Shown here piece after piece: positions 35,626 through 44,107 of a stretch of 64,000 nt of DNA; positions within the stretch are counted from its first letter, which is position 1, and every line of letters begins with the position of its first letter. The DNA is from Corynebacterium bouchesdurhonense (lineage in GTDB: Bacteria > Actinomycetota > Actinomycetes > Mycobacteriales > Mycobacteriaceae): NCBI RefSeq assembly GCF_900078305.2, contig NZ_LT546028.1:1-64000 (forward strand). Direction: 5' to 3'. The notes under the pieces were generated by a model. That model had not been told where the DNA came from. It did not search any database and saw only the letters and a program-made list of their open reading frames with translations. The position numbers were made by a program, and so were the translations under genes.

Positions 35626-38295
35626 CTAATGCGCCGCCTCGTCCCAGTTCCGGCCCACCCCGGCGGAGACCTCGAGCGGCACGAGCAGCTCAATCGCGCC
35701 GTCCATCTCCCGCTCCACAATCTCGCGCACCGCGTCGAGCTCGCCCGGCGCGACCTCCACCACCAGCTCGTCATGGACTTGGAGCAGCACGCGGGAGTTG
35801 TAACCCGTCAGCGCGTCGTCCACGCGGACCATGGCCACCTTGATGATGTCGGCCGCGGTGCCCTGGATCGGGGCGTTGAGGGCGGCTCGCTCGGCGTTCT
35901 CGCGGGCGATGCGGTTGTCGGAGTTCAGCTCGGGCAGGTAGCGGCGGCGGCCGAAGACGGTGGAGGTGTAGCCGTCGCGGCGGGCCTGCTCCACCACCTC
36001 GTCCAGGTAGCGCTTCACGCCGCCGAAGCGCTCGAAGTAGCTCTCCATGATCTGCTTCGCCTCGCCGGCGGGGATGCCGAGCTGGTTGGACAGGCCGTAG
36101 GCGGACAGGCCGTAGACCAGGCCGTAGCTCATCGCCTTCACGCGGCGGCGCAGCTCGGGGGTGACCTGGTCGATGGGCACGTCGAAGACGCGGGAGCCGA
36201 CGAAGTTGTGGAGGTCCTCCCCCGCCTTGTAGGCCTCGATCAGGCCGGCGTCCTGGGAGAGGTGCGCCATCACCCTCATTTCGATCTGGGAGTAGTCGGC
36301 CGTCAACAAGCAATCGAAGCCCTCGCCCACAGTGAACGCGGAGCGGATCCGCCGGCCGGCCTCCGTACGCACGGGGATGTTCTGCAGGTTCGGCTCGGCC
36401 GAGCTGAGGCGGCCGGTGGAGGCCACGGTTTGGTTGAAGGTGGTGTGGATGCGCCCGTCCGGCTGCACCGATTTGATCAGCCCCTCGATGGTGGACTTCA
36501 TCTTCTGGTACTCGCGGTGCGCGAGCAGGTGATCCAAAAACGGGTGCGGGTGCTTCTCCGCGAGCGCCTCGATCTCGCCGGCCGCGGTGGAGTATCCCGT
36601 CTTGGTCTTCTTGGTTTTGGGCAGCTCGAGCTTGTCGAAGAGCACCACGGAGAGCTGCTTGGGGCTGGAGAGGTTCAGCGCGGGCTCGTTCACCAGGGCG
36701 CGGGCCTCCTCCTCCACGCGCTCGACCCTGGCCGCGTAGTCGCCCCGCAGGCCCTCGAGCACGTCCACGTCGACGGCGATGCCGGCGTGCTCCATCTCCG
36801 CGAGGATGGTCACCAGGGGAATCTCCAGGTCGGAGTAGAGCTCGTAGGAGTCGATGCCGCGCAGCTGACCGCTCAGCTCGGCGGCGAGCTCGAGTACCGC
36901 GGCGGCGGCGTCGGTAAGCGAGGTGTCCCCCAGCAGGCTCAGCTGGTCCCCGCCGAGGGTGAGCTGTTTTTGCAGGTGCCGCTGGTAGACGTCTTCGAGG
37001 GCGTAGGTGCGCTGGCCAGGCCGAAGCAGGTAGGCAGCAATCGCCGTGTCGTGCGCGATTCCGCGCAGCGTGATCCCGCGCCCCTTGAGCATGTGGAACG
37101 CCGCCTTGGCCTCGTGGAGGTACTTCGGCGCATCCGACTCGGCCCACGCCTTGAGCGCCGCGTCCTCGGCGGCCGTGAGCTCGGATGCTTCCACCGCCTT
37201 CGCGCGCCGTTGCTTGTCGACGATCCCCATCGCCACCCAGTCCCCCGCCCCCGGCGCCGGGGTGCCGGAGACGTAGACGGCCAGGCCCTGGCCCTCGCGG
37301 GCGGCGAGCCACTCGTCCAGGGGGGCGTCCTCCACCACGACCTCGGGCAGCTGCACCGTAGTGTTCTCGCCGGACGGCTGCGCGTCCCCGCCGGTCGTCT
37401 TCACCGAGGCCAGCACGCGCTCGCGCAGGCTCGCGCCGAACTCCAAGTCGTCGAAGGCGCGGGCGACATCGCCCACCTCCACCGGCTTCAGCTCCAGGTC
37501 CGCCGGGCCGACGGGCAGCTCCACGTCGCGGATCATCTGGGTGAGCTCCCGGTTCATGCGCACCTGCTCGATGCGCTCGCGGAAGTTCGCGCCGGCCTGC
37601 CCCTTGACCTCCTCGGCGTGCTCGATGAGGCCCTCGAGGGTGCCGTACTGCACGATCCACTTCTCGGCGGTCTTCTCCCCGACCTTCGGGATACTGGGGA
37701 GGTTGTCTGAGGGGTCCCCGCGCAGGGCGGCGTAATCCGGGTACTGGGCCGGGGTGAGCCCGTACTTGCGCTCCACCTCCTCGGGCGTGAACCGCGTCAT
37801 GGTGGACACGCCGCGCGTGGGGTACAGCAGGGTGGTCTGCCCGTTGACCAGCTGGATGTAGTCCCGGTCCCCGCTGACCAAGATCACCTCGAAGCCCCCC
37901 TCCGCGTTCGCCTGGGTGGTCAGCGTGGCCACGATGTCGTCGGCCTCGAAGTTCTCCTTGGACAGGGTTGCGATGCCGAGGTCCCCCAGCACGCGCTCGA
38001 TGATGGGCACTTGCCCCTTGAACTCCGGCGGGGCGGCTTCGCGCTGCGCCTTGTAGTCCGGAAACTTCTCCGTGCGGAAGGTCTTGCGCCCCACGTCGAA
38101 GGCCACCGCCACGTGGGTGGGCTCCTCCTCCGCGAGGATGTTCGCCAGCATCGAGAGGAAGCCGTAGACCGCGTTCGTGTGCTGGCCCCCGGAGGTGGAG
38201 AAGTTCTCCGCCGGCAAGGCGTAGAAGGCCCTGAAGGCCATCGAATGACCGTCGATAAGCAGCAAGCGATTCTTCGAGTTCCCGTCAGCAGTCAC
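35626..38295 (-). CDS. polA: DNA polymerase I
   Basis: 889 residues: a 5'-3' exonuclease domain (LLLIDGHSMAFRAFYALP, the metal-binding GDRDYIQLV), a degenerate 3'-5' exonuclease-like domain lacking its metal aspartates as in other actinobacteria, and a family A polymerase domain with motif A ADYSQIEMRVMAHLS, motif B RRRVKAMSYGLVYGLSAYGL, and motif C LLQVHDELVVEV. Start GTG 38295: a TAAGCT -10 (38304-38309) ends 8 nt upstream, and homology starts just after. It carries two copies of the dispersed word (37212, 38251). Confidence 0.97.
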   Translation of the reverse strand: MTADGNSKNRLLLIDGHSMAFRAFYALPAENFSTSGGQHTNAVYGFLSMLANILAEEEPTHVAVAFDVGRKTFRTEKFPDYKAQREAAPPEFKGQVPIIERVLGDLGIATLSKENFEADDIVATLTTQANAEGGFEVILVSGDRDYIQLVNGQTTLLYPTRGVSTMTRFTPEEVERKYGLTPAQYPDYAALRGDPSDNLPSIPKVGEKTAEKWIVQYGTLEGLIEHAEEVKGQAGANFRERIEQVRMNRELTQMIRDVELPVGPADLELKPVEVGDVARAFDDLEFGASLRERVLASVKTTGGDAQPSGENTTVQLPEVVVEDAPLDEWLAAREGQGLAVYVSGTPAPGAGDWVAMGIVDKQRRAKAVEASELTAAEDAALKAWAESDAPKYLHEAKAAFHMLKGRGITLRGIAHDTAIAAYLLRPGQRTYALEDVYQRHLQKQLTLGGDQLSLLGDTSLTDAAAAVLELAAELSGQLRGIDSYELYSDLEIPLVTILAEMEHAGIAVDVDVLEGLRGDYAARVERVEEEARALVNEPALNLSSPKQLSVVLFDKLELPKTKKTKTGYSTAAGEIEALAEKHPHPFLDHLLAHREYQKMKSTIEGLIKSVQPDGRIHTTFNQTVASTGRLSSAEPNLQNIPVRTEAGRRIRSAFTVGEGFDCLLTADYSQIEMRVMAHLSQDAGLIEAYKAGEDLHNFVGSRVFDVPIDQVTPELRRRVKAMSYGLVYGLSAYGLSNQLGIPAGEAKQIMESYFERFGGVKRYLDEVVEQARRDGYTSTVFGRRRYLPELNSDNRIARENAERAALNAPIQGTAADIIKVAMVRVDDALTGYNSRVLLQVHDELVVEVAPGELDAVREIVEREMDGAIELLVPLEVSAGVGRNWDEAAH

Positions 38296-38385
38296 GCCCG
38301 CCAAGCTTAGACGGGCGCCGAGCGCGGTGATATTTCCCCGCCCGGGCGGCAGCTGTGCCGTTGCACCCACTTCGCGCGCGTGCGC

Positions 38386-38411
38386 AGCGGTGCGGGTAGG
38401 TGATACCTAAA
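38386..38411 (+). promoter_or_regulatory. Promoter with inverted-repeat operator for the decarboxylase gene
   Basis: TAGGT-GAT-ACCTA (about 38397-38409) overlaps a TAAAAT -10 box (about 38406-38411), a classical position for a repressor site. The spacing does not fit a DtxR box. The regulator is unknown. Confidence 0.45.
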
Positions 38412-38452
38412 ATGGTGGGAGCAATAACGAGATACTTATGAAAGGTACCAGC

Positions 38453-40183
38453 ATGGCAACCACCACCGTCGGCCACTACCTGGCCACGCGGCTTCGCGAG
38501 ATCGGCCTCGATCACTTCTTCCAGGTGCCGGGCGATTACAACCTGCAGCTTCTCGACGAAATGCTGAAGGTCGACGACCTCACAATGATCAGCTGCACCA
38601 ACGAGCTCAACGCCGCGTACGCCGCGGAGGGCTACGGCCGCGCCCACGGCGCCTCCGCCTGCGTGGTCACCTTCAACGTGGGCGCCTTCTCCGCCCTCAA
38701 CGGCATCGCCGGCGCTTACGCCGAGCGCGTGCCCACCATCTTCATCTCCGCGGGCTACAACACCAACGACGAGGCAAGTGGCCGCCTCCTCCACCACACC
38801 ATTGGCACCACCGACTACTCCTACCAGGAGGAGATGTTCCGCCCGGTCACCTGCACCACCGTGCGGATCCTCGACGCCGCCGAGGCGCCGAGCAAGATCG
38901 ACCACGCCATTGCCACCGCGCTGCGCGAGTCCAAGCCCTGCTACATCGAGATCGCCTCCAACCTCGCCGACGCCGAGTGCCCCGCGCCGCAGCCGATCGA
39001 GTTCCGCCGGGCCACCGAGCGCGCCGTCGGCGCGGAGGCCACCGGCTCCTTCTCCCAGGAGGCTATGGACAAGGCCACGAGCGACGTGGCCGCCAAGCTC
39101 AACGAGGCCGAGGCCCCGATCCTGATCGCCGGCCCCCACCTGCGCCCCTACGGCGCGATCGACGCCTTCCGCGAGCTCGCCGAAGCGCTCGGCTGCGCGG
39201 TGGCCGTCCAGCCCAACGCCAAGGGCTTCTTCCCCGAGGAGCACCCGCAGTTCATCGGCCACTTCCTCGGCAGCGCCTCCGCTCCGGGAGTTGAGGCCAT
39301 GGTGGATTGGTCCGACATGGTGCTCGCCGCCGGCGCGATGTTTACGGACTACTCCACCGTGGGCTGGACCACCTCCGTGCCCGCCGACTCCGGCTACATC
39401 TCCGCCACCGAGCTCGCCGTGGTGACCCCGGACGCCGAGTACTCCCAGCTGCCGCTCGGCGAGTTCCTCTCCCAGCTGGCCGCAAAGGTGGAGCGTAACC
39501 CGAAGACGCTCGACCAGTTCAAGCGCGACGACGCCCCGGCGGCCGCCGCAGCGTACACCCCGGCCGAGGACGGCGCCAAGCTCACCCGCGCCGAGATGGT
39601 GCACCAGATCAACGAGCTGATCGACGCGGACTCGACCCTCTTTGTAGAGACCGGCGACTCCTGGTTCAACGGCATGCACATGGCCCTTCCCGACGGCGCC
39701 GGCTTCGAGATCGAAATGCAGTGGGGCGCCATCGGCTGGTCCGTGCCGGCCGCGCACGGCTACGCCGTGTCCAAGGGCCAGGACCACCACACGGTGCTCA
39801 TGGTCGGAGACGGCTCCTTCCAGCTCACCGCGCAGGAGGTGTGCAACATGATCCGCTACGAGGACAACATCACCGTCATCGTGGTGAACAACAAGGGCTA
39901 CGTCATCGAGTCCGCCCTCCACGAGGGGCCGTACAACTACTACAAGAACTGGGACTACGCCGCCCTGGTCAACGCCTTCAACGCGGAGGACGGCGACGGC
40001 ATCGGCATCACCGCCACCACCGCCGGCGAGCTCCGCGACGCGCTCACCATCGCCCGCGCCCAGCGCGGCCGCCTCGTGCTCATCGAGGCCCAAATCGAGC
40101 ACGACGACATGACGCAGGACCTGGTGAAGTGGGGCTCCCCGGTTTCCGCCGCCATTGGCCGCCCGCCGGCTGAGAAGGAGTAG
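38453..40183 (+). CDS. ThDP-dependent 2-oxoacid decarboxylase (pyruvate/indolepyruvate decarboxylase family)
   Basis: About 576 residues, non-oxidative decarboxylation of a 2-keto acid to an aldehyde. N-terminal Pyr domain with the catalytic Glu in SCTNELNAAYAAEGYGR and an HHT motif (LLHHTIGTTDY); C-terminal ThDP site GDGSFQLTAQE to VVNNKGYVIE. The HH pair and length are those of PDC/IPDC/KivD enzymes rather than of acetolactate synthase. Substrate preference (pyruvate, indolepyruvate or branched chain) cannot be read. ATG 38453 is spaced 7 nt from AAAGG; an ATG at 38438 is less likely. Confidence 0.92.
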   Translation: MATTTVGHYLATRLREIGLDHFFQVPGDYNLQLLDEMLKVDDLTMISCTNELNAAYAAEGYGRAHGASACVVTFNVGAFSALNGIAGAYAERVPTIFISAGYNTNDEASGRLLHHTIGTTDYSYQEEMFRPVTCTTVRILDAAEAPSKIDHAIATALRESKPCYIEIASNLADAECPAPQPIEFRRATERAVGAEATGSFSQEAMDKATSDVAAKLNEAEAPILIAGPHLRPYGAIDAFRELAEALGCAVAVQPNAKGFFPEEHPQFIGHFLGSASAPGVEAMVDWSDMVLAAGAMFTDYSTVGWTTSVPADSGYISATELAVVTPDAEYSQLPLGEFLSQLAAKVERNPKTLDQFKRDDAPAAAAAYTPAEDGAKLTRAEMVHQINELIDADSTLFVETGDSWFNGMHMALPDGAGFEIEMQWGAIGWSVPAAHGYAVSKGQDHHTVLMVGDGSFQLTAQEVCNMIRYEDNITVIVVNNKGYVIESALHEGPYNYYKNWDYAALVNAFNAEDGDGIGITATTAGELRDALTIARAQRGRLVLIEAQIEHDDMTQDLVKWGSPVSAAIGRPPAEKE

Positions 40184-40215
40184 TAGGAGCAGCTGACTGC
40201 CAGCTGAGCTTCGAA

Positions 40216-40245
40216 GGGCCGCCCGGTTTCGGGCGGTCCTTTTTC
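40216..40245 (+). terminator. Intrinsic terminator after the decarboxylase gene
   Basis: GGGCCGCCCG / CGGGCGGTCC stem with a GTTT loop and a following TTTTT. Confidence 0.85.
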
Positions 40246-40351
40246 TCTGCCCCGGATGCGTGGGACCGCGCCGGTGACCAACGCTGGCGCTGCACATCGC
40301 CTGCGCAACCCATAAGCTACATCGGCGTACTGCAAAAGGAAGGAGCAACAA

Positions 40352-41170
40352 ATGTCCCCGATCGACGTGCCCAGCTTTCCGCTCGGCAGCCGCCATCAAC
40401 TGAATTACGCCTGGTGGAGACCGGTCCTCGAGATCATCACCCTCCTCGTGATCACCGTCGCCCTGGTGTTCGCGGTGGGGTACGCAATGATGTGGGCTGG
40501 GGCGGACCCGTCCAGTGACCAGTACGGAGAGCTGTTCCTGTACCTCACCGTCGCGGTTGAGGTGCCGGCGGCGCTCATCGCGGTGAAACTGGCCGGGCGG
40601 CGGCCGCTAGACACGGTCTTCGGCACCGGTCCGGCCCCGAAGCTGTGGACCGTGCTGCTTGCCTACCTCGTCGCGCTCGCGGTGATGTTCATGGTTCTTG
40701 GCCTGATCAGCGTGTACGCGTACGGATCCTCGTGGGATAGGTCGGTTGGCGGGGTGACGCGCACCTTTCCGCTCACCGTGGTGCTGGTGATGTGCGCCGC
40801 CCTCGGCGAGGAGTTGGCGTTTCGCGGCCTCGCCTTCCAGGCGTTTTCGGCGCTGACCAAGCGTCCACTTCTCGGCGCGCTCATCTCGACCCTGCTGTTT
40901 GTCGCGGTCCACCTGCCCGGCTCGGCGGCGGAGTTCGCCCACTATCTTGTGGACGGCGCCCTTTACTCGTGGTTGGCCTGGTATTTCGGCGGGATCGCGT
41001 TCCCCTTCGCCGCGCACGCGGCGTGGAACACCGTGGTAGATATGCAGGACTACGGCATTCCGGGATCCTTCGGCGCCATGCTGACGCAGTTTGCGGCCTC
41101 GGCGGCGGCTGTAGCGGTTCTCGCGTACGCCTTCCGCGGCGCGGCGAGGCCGGGGGCGTCGAAAAGCTAG
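40352..41170 (+). CDS. CPBP-family intramembrane metalloprotease
   Basis: 272 residues with about eight membrane segments. The CPBP (CAAX protease/bacteriocin-processing) motifs are intact: GEELAFRGLAF (EExxxR, about 151), FVAVHLP with the second metal His (about 188), and HAAWN (HxxxN, about 230). Family members process or protect against peptides and prenylated proteins; targets here are unknown. It has AAGGAGCAAC before the ATG. Converges with and overlaps by 4 nt a PrsW-type protease gene. Confidence 0.93.
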   Translation: MSPIDVPSFPLGSRHQLNYAWWRPVLEIITLLVITVALVFAVGYAMMWAGADPSSDQYGELFLYLTVAVEVPAALIAVKLAGRRPLDTVFGTGPAPKLWTVLLAYLVALAVMFMVLGLISVYAYGSSWDRSVGGVTRTFPLTVVLVMCAALGEELAFRGLAFQAFSALTKRPLLGALISTLLFVAVHLPGSAAEFAHYLVDGALYSWLAWYFGGIAFPFAAHAAWNTVVDMQDYGIPGSFGAMLTQFAASAAAVAVLAYAFRGAARPGASKS

Positions 41171-41994
41171 CTCCGCCGCCCGATCTTCCTGGTCCGGGCG
41201 TAGAGCCAGAAAGCCAGCACCCACTGGAGCACAATCACAACCAGGTAGGCGGCCGCCTGGACTTCCTCGCTGACGAGCCCGGCGAGATCTGGCGACGCGT
41301 TGAACGCCCCGTGGACTACAAAACCGAGCGCGAACCAGCCCAGCATCCGGCCGATGCGCCAGCCCGCGGACTTGTCCGTTCGGGCGAGCAGGCATCCGAT
41401 ACCCCAGGCAGCCAGGCCGGTGTAGAGGCTGTGGGCGAAGGGGCAGGCGGAGAGCCGGACGAGGGTCCCTTCTAAAGCGCCGCCCGCATCGGACGTGAAT
41501 GATTCGAGCGCGAACCGATTGATGTAGGAGATGTTCTCCATGATGGAGAAGCCTCCGCCGACGGCGATGCCCAGCACCGCCGCCTCGACGGGCCGCCGGA
41601 TGCGCAGCCAACCGGCGGCAATGAGCAGCACCGCAAGGGCCTTGACAAGCTCCTCCTCGGTCGGTGAAACAAGCGCCGCAGCGTAGGTTGGCCCCCCCAT
41701 CTGGGACTGGATGGCCACCAAGGCCGAATTCGAGGGCACGGCAATCCCGCCGGCGAAACCGCCGAGCAGACCCGCCCACACGAAGGCAGGATTCGCCGGG
41801 CGGCCGGGGTGGCGGCGGACCAGCGCCCAGATCACCAGCGCTTGGAGCAGGGAGAACCCGAGCGCGACCGCCCAAGCCACCGGCGCCACCGGCGCCTTGG
41901 CAAGGCTTCGGATCCCAGTGAAGAGCCCGACCGCCACAAAGAATGCGAACAAAACGCGGCTTGCAGTCCTACTGCTCATCGGCTCACTGCTCAT
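41167..41994 (-). CDS. PrsW-family intramembrane metalloprotease
   Basis: 275 residues, about eight membrane segments. PrsW motifs are present: EEELVKA (EExxK, about 113), GGGFSIMENISYI (FxxxE, about 146), a conserved His in CPFAHSLYTG (about 186) and a later His in GFVVHGAFN. PrsW in Bacillus performs site-1 cleavage of an anti-sigma factor; whether this one does is unknown. The start is 41994 or the in-frame ATG 41979. It overlaps the upstream membrane protein gene by 11 nt, so the two are coupled. Confidence 0.92.
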   Translation of the reverse strand: MSSEPMSSRTASRVLFAFFVAVGLFTGIRSLAKAPVAPVAWAVALGFSLLQALVIWALVRRHPGRPANPAFVWAGLLGGFAGGIAVPSNSALVAIQSQMGGPTYAAALVSPTEEELVKALAVLLIAAGWLRIRRPVEAAVLGIAVGGGFSIMENISYINRFALESFTSDAGGALEGTLVRLSACPFAHSLYTGLAAWGIGCLLARTDKSAGWRIGRMLGWFALGFVVHGAFNASPDLAGLVSEEVQAAAYLVVIVLQWVLAFWLYARTRKIGRRS

Positions 41995-42556
41995 CGTCGA
42001 ACTCCCCTCCGCGGACGGCGTCGATCAGCGGCTGCGCCGCCGCTTCGGCATCGCCCTTGGCAAACTCGACGTACACACTGCCGTTGCCGCGCGGGACGGC
42101 GACCGCGACGAGGGTGCCCTCGGGCCGGTCAACGCGGGCAACCCTGGCGTCTCCGCCGAGGTCCTCAATTACGGAAGTGTCGGGCTCGCGCTCCAAGAGC
42201 CGGTAGCGCACGAACCGGGCCAGGGCGCGGCTCGGGTCATCGGTGGTTTGCCCGTACTTCGCGGTCACCTGCGTCTCTCCGCAGTCCCACTGCTGCTCGT
42301 TGGAGGCGAACTGCGAGGTGGGGCGGCACTCGAGGTCGCTGCCGCTGCGATCCGGCACGGTCACCCCGTGCAGCGCGACCGGCTGTGCGGCCTCCTCGGG
42401 GCGCTCGGCGGGCTCCGACAAGTTTGCCTGTGCGATCCGCGGTGCCGCGAGCGCGATGGCCACCAGCACTGCCGCGGCAACGACCACCGTGAGTGTGAAT
42501 CTGTCCCGGGAACGGCCCGGGGACACTTGTCCAAAATTTCTTATAGCTTCTACCAC
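41984..42556 (-). CDS. Single-pass exported protein coupled to PrsW-like protease
   Basis: 190 residues: a short cytoplasmic start, one transmembrane segment (about 20-42, FTLTVVVAAAVLVAIALAAP), then an extracytoplasmic domain of about 145 residues with two cysteines (ECRPTS, WDCGET) likely to form a disulfide. There is no recognised family. Because its end overlaps the PrsW gene, it may be a substrate, anti-sigma-like partner or accessory factor of that protease; this is inference from coupling only. Confidence 0.75.
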   Translation of the reverse strand: MVEAIRNFGQVSPGRSRDRFTLTVVVAAAVLVAIALAAPRIAQANLSEPAERPEEAAQPVALHGVTVPDRSGSDLECRPTSQFASNEQQWDCGETQVTAKYGQTTDDPSRALARFVRYRLLEREPDTSVIEDLGGDARVARVDRPEGTLVAVAVPRGNGSVYVEFAKGDAEAAAQPLIDAVRGGEFDDEQ

Positions 42557-42610
42557 TCGCAGAAGTGTAGGGCACCCGGGGCCGCTTCACCCGACGGGGG
42601 CTGCACGCCG

Positions 42611-43210
42611 CTACGCATACGTAGGTGGGGCGCACACCACACACCGCCCCTGCGCGGGCGGGTACAAAGGTGACGGAAAACTCGAAGGTTGCTCGCGAGG
42701 AGGAGGGTAAAGCTTCGACGAGCTAATACGAGCCGGGGCAAACGAACTTAATCTTGCTGCCGCTGGAAGATCCCCCGGCCCCGCCCCGGCCAACAACGGG
42801 GGTTTCGGAAAACTCTCTGACCACCACCAACGAGACCTTATTCCAGACCTAGTTCCACGACTTTCTCTGTTTAGTTCCAACCTCATTCGAGCTGGTGTCC
42901 GAATGTAGCCACACGTAGCGGGAATCGGGTAGTCTGCCGTCACGGAAGTTCCACACCGCAAACCCCCACGCCCCGTTGTGGCGAGGAGTAGGGCGAATAG
43001 GATATCGAGAAAACCAAAGGTACGCAGTAGTGGGACGGCTGCTTTGTGCCCCGCATTCCATGCCGCGTCGCTCGTCTTGGTCGCTTGAGTTCGAATTCCA
43101 GAACCATCGTTGCGCGAGTTCGTTCCATTTACCGTCCTTCTCCACAGTATTAGGGAATTCACGCCGAGAAAAAGGAGGGCCACGGCAGAAATCGCAAGGG
43201 CGGCACCCAT
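42611..43210 (-). CDS. SdpI-like membrane protein, C-terminal part possibly degenerate
   Basis: About 199 residues in this frame. Residues 1-75 fit the SdpI/YhfL immunity-type family: a first membrane helix (AALAISAVALLFLGVNSLI), the conserved loop GIRTQATKTSDAAWNAGHKA, and a second helix (LLRTFGFLDILFALLLA). From about residue 80 the sequence becomes Arg/Pro-rich and lacks the third helix expected for the family, so the gene is probably frameshifted or fused to non-native DNA. A GGGGG ribosome site lies 8 nt before ATG 43210. Lower GC than the chromosome, at the left edge of the accessory region. Confidence 0.55.
   Translation of the reverse strand: MGAALAISAVALLFLGVNSLILWRRTVNGTNSRNDGSGIRTQATKTSDAAWNAGHKAAVPLLRTFGFLDILFALLLATTGRGGLRCGTSVTADYPIPATCGYIRTPARMRLELNRESRGTRSGIRSRWWWSESFPKPPLLAGAGPGDLPAAARLSSFAPARISSSKLYPPPREQPSSFPSPLYPPAQGRCVVCAPPTYA
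42798..42814 (-). repeat. Inverted copy of a 17-bp element repeat
   Basis: Exact reverse complement of AGTTTTCCGAAACCCCC found at 49231-49247; a near copy lies at 45723-45739. It falls inside the doubtful 3' part of the SdpI-like gene. Confidence 0.8.
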
Positions 43211-43368
43211 TTGTAAAACCCCCTTAAATTCGAAACGATGGACCGTTTGCCTAATACTCACCATCACGTGAGGTGTGTTCGAAAGTTTGAACTGCGGATT
43301 CGTTGAGCTGTTTACATTTCAACAGCGCCTGACCGAATCGACGAGAGCTTGCACGCGCTGCAAAACGA

Positions 43369-43677
43369 CTAGCGGTTCTTCTTATTCCAGCGATACCTGC
43401 GGAGATAAAAGATCGGCAAAATCAACAGGTAGTAAACGCCTAACGTAAACGCCACCGGCATGATCAAGTGATCCAAGCTCAAGTTGCTCCAGAATGAACC
43501 GCCCGCATTTGGGGACCGCGTGTTGGAATCTGTATCGACAGGAAAAACAACGTACATGGCGATCACTGCGAGAGGCACAATAACGAGGCTTTGCCACCAT
43601 GGCGGAACCCACGGTGCCCCATTCTCCTCTCGTGCGGCGAGCGCCCCTCCGAAACCCATTTCAAACCGAGAACCCAT
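43369..43677 (-). CDS. Small two-helix membrane protein (unknown)
   Basis: 102 residues with two hydrophobic helices (about 28-46, SLVIVPLAVIAMYVVFPV; about 70-92, LIMPVAFTLGVYYLLILPIF) and a basic C-terminus RRYRWNKKNR. AGGAA lies 8 nt before the ATG. It is just upstream of, and co-directional with, the SdpI-like gene, so a two-gene membrane unit is likely. No family recognised. AT-rich compared with its surroundings. Confidence 0.65.
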   Translation of the reverse strand: MGSRFEMGFGGALAAREENGAPWVPPWWQSLVIVPLAVIAMYVVFPVDTDSNTRSPNAGGSFWSNLSLDHLIMPVAFTLGVYYLLILPIFYLRRYRWNKKNR

Positions 43678-43892
43678 GTAGCAAGTTCCTAACCAATGCG
43701 AATTTGTTCACTAACCGCCCACGAGCCGGACTGGAGAGCGGGTTGCCCGCCCACACTACCGGCCCCAGGGCTTCGATGCCGTATTCGAGGGACGTGGTCG
43801 CGCCGTTGTCCTGCTAGCTCGCGAAAATCTGCGCCTTATCAACGGTGTTCCATTTTCCGAGTCATTGATGACAGAAATGTTGCGCGGGTTTA

Positions 43893-44082
43893 TCTAGTAA
43901 CACCGTGGTGGGTTTCGAGTAACGCGATGGTGAGTATCCAGTAACGCCTTGGGGGACGATGCAGGTGACCGCGCGACTACAGGGCGCGCGGCATTGCCAG
44001 AGGAGTCCAGTTGTGACTGACTACCGGGCGGTGATGGACCTTGTGCTCAAAGGTTGGTCCGTCCGCCAAATCCGTACCACTG
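43893..44082 (+). mobile_element. Left end and first codons of an IS21-type element, truncated
   Basis: Three 22-bp direct repeats (43893-43914, 43915-43936, 43937-43958), each carrying AGTAAC at the same phase, look like the multiple terminal repeats of IS21 elements. They precede a ribosome site GAGGAG and a GTG (44013) that starts VTDYRAVMDLVLKGWSVRQI, an IstA-like N-terminus. After 23 codons it is cut by the IS3-family element. No continuation is found on the far side. Between 43678 and 43892 I see nothing recognisable. Confidence 0.65.
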
Positions 44083-44107
44083 TGAAGCGTCCTGGTTTTC
44101 GTTCCGC

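Noticed and set aside
35265..35843. Pro/Arg-rich open frame across the rpsA-polA spacer
   Set aside because: Created by homopolymer tracts and the shadow of polA; no ribosome site or plausible product.
38397..38409. DtxR iron box upstream of the decarboxylase
   Set aside because: The AGGT and ACCT halves are only 3 bp apart, while a DtxR box has 7 bp between them.
43893..43958. Possible CRISPR-like array
   Set aside because: Only three 22-bp contiguous repeats with no spacers; better explained as IS21-type terminal repeats.
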